Below, piece after piece: positions 6,345 through 6,830 of a DNA stretch of 6,830 bases; within the stretch, counting starts at the first letter, position 1; each line of letters opens with the position of its first letter. This DNA is from Thioalkalivibrio sp. GTDB taxonomy: Bacteria > Pseudomonadota > Gammaproteobacteria > Ectothiorhodospirales > Ectothiorhodospiraceae. The stretch is from the NCBI GenBank assembly GCA_003553165.1, contig PUOZ01000290.1:1-6830 (forward strand), given 5' to 3'. The notes under the pieces are model-generated. The model saw nothing but the letters and a program-made list of their open reading frames with translations, did not search any database and was not told the origin of the DNA. The position numbers were made by a program, and so were the translations under genes.

Positions 6345-6457
6345 GACGGGTGGTGGCCTCGCGCAGGGCAGGGCCATTCCAGAGGTTGTGCACGCCTGCC
6401 ATTCATGACGCTAGCCTAACGCGTTTGCCGTGGCGGGGGCGACTGTTGCAGGAACGG
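6345..6457. other. Short intergenic gap upstream of the metallopeptidase-like gene
   Basis: The 113-bp gap separates two minus-strand genes. I see no strong hairpin with a T tract and no clear promoter, so it neither proves nor excludes co-transcription. Confidence 0.4.
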
Positions 6458-6830
6458 TCACAGATACGGCGTCAGCAGCCGCGCGGCCCCGTCGCGCAGG
6501 CGCAGCGGGATGGGTCGCTGGCGGATCTCGTGCAGGGTCAGCAGCCGGGAGGCCCGGCGCAAATCGGTCGTCCATGCGCTGAGATCCCGGCCCAGGTCCG
6601 TGTCGTAGCACTCCAGGTTGAATTCGAAATTCAGGCGCAGGCTGCGCGGATCCCAGTTGGCGGACCCAAACAGCACCCAGCACGCATCGACCAGCATCAG
6701 CTTGCCGTGGTTGAACGGCGGCGGCGTCAGCCAGATGCGGCAGCCGCGCTCCACCAGTTCCGCATGCAGTGGATTGCTGGCCCAATCCACGAGGCGCAGG
6801 TTGCTGCGTTCGGGCAGCAGCAGGTCCACC
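6458..6830 (-). CDS. Cardiolipin synthase-like phospholipase D, C-terminal part only
   Basis: The C-terminal 124 codons of a phospholipase D superfamily protein; the N-terminal part, including the first HKD motif, lies beyond the right edge. The second catalytic motif is intact: FNHGKLMLVD fits HxKx4D and is followed by GSANWDPRSLRLNFEFNLE, a pattern typical of bacterial cardiolipin synthases. PERSNLRLVDWAS upstream and the ending RLLTPYL also fit that family. Cardiolipin synthases of this type join two phosphatidylglycerols, or phosphatidylglycerol with another phospholipid, at the inner membrane. Whether this is the ClsA, ClsB or ClsC type cannot be decided without the N-terminus (membrane segments, length). 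No frameshift is seen in the visible part. The open frame continues to the window edge; a GTG at 6829 is more likely an internal valine than the start. Confidence 0.92.
   Translation of the reverse strand, partial: VDLLLPERSNLRLVDWASNPLHAELVERGCRIWLTPPPFNHGKLMLVDACWVLFGSANWDPRSLRLNFEFNLECYDTDLGRDLSAWTTDLRRASRLLTLHEIRQRPIPLRLRDGAARLLTPYL

Overview
The window looks like ordinary chromosome from a GC-rich Gram-negative bacterium, most likely a gammaproteobacterium. The evidence is a divergent pair of pepA and lptF-lptG, an arrangement found in E. coli and many other gammaproteobacteria, together with LPS-export permeases, a lipoprotein c-type cytochrome and a cardiolipin-synthase-type phospholipase D. 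The composition and the lipoprotein cytochrome would suit a respiratory lineage such as Ectothiorhodospiraceae or Chromatiales, but that is a guess. I see no mobile element, CRISPR array, tRNA, rRNA or recognisable defence system.

Layout, left to right. (1) Positions 1-1015, minus strand: leucyl aminopeptidase PepA, with its C-terminal part beyond the left edge. (2) About 117 bp of divergent control region. (3) Positions 1133-3315, plus strand: lptF and lptG, translationally coupled by an ATGA overlap. They encode the two membrane permeases of the LptB2FG LPS exporter. (4) A strong GC hairpin lies between lptG and a convergent gene. (5) Positions 3376-4725, minus strand: a secreted coiled-coil protein ending in a LysM domain and carrying a near-perfect 189-bp internal tandem repeat. 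(6) A 330-bp divergent intergenic region with several small inverted repeats and a plausible sigma70-type promoter. (7) Positions 5056-5538, plus strand: a monohaem cytochrome c lipoprotein. (8) Positions 5520-6344, minus strand: a cytoplasmic protein that resembles an uncharacterised metallopeptidase-like family but has a broken HExxH motif. Its 3' end overlaps that of the cytochrome gene by 19 bp. (9) Positions 6458-6830, minus strand: the C-terminal part of a cardiolipin-synthase-like phospholipase D, with its start beyond the right edge.

Functionally, lptFG, the LysM protein and the cardiolipin synthase all concern the cell envelope (LPS transport, peptidoglycan binding, phospholipid synthesis). 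PepA is a housekeeping peptidase. The cytochrome is an envelope electron carrier with no obvious partner in the window. The features most worth a second look are the exact nine-heptad repeat in the LysM protein and the apparent loss of a zinc-ligand histidine in the metallopeptidase-like protein. I found no convincing evidence of a new multi-gene system.
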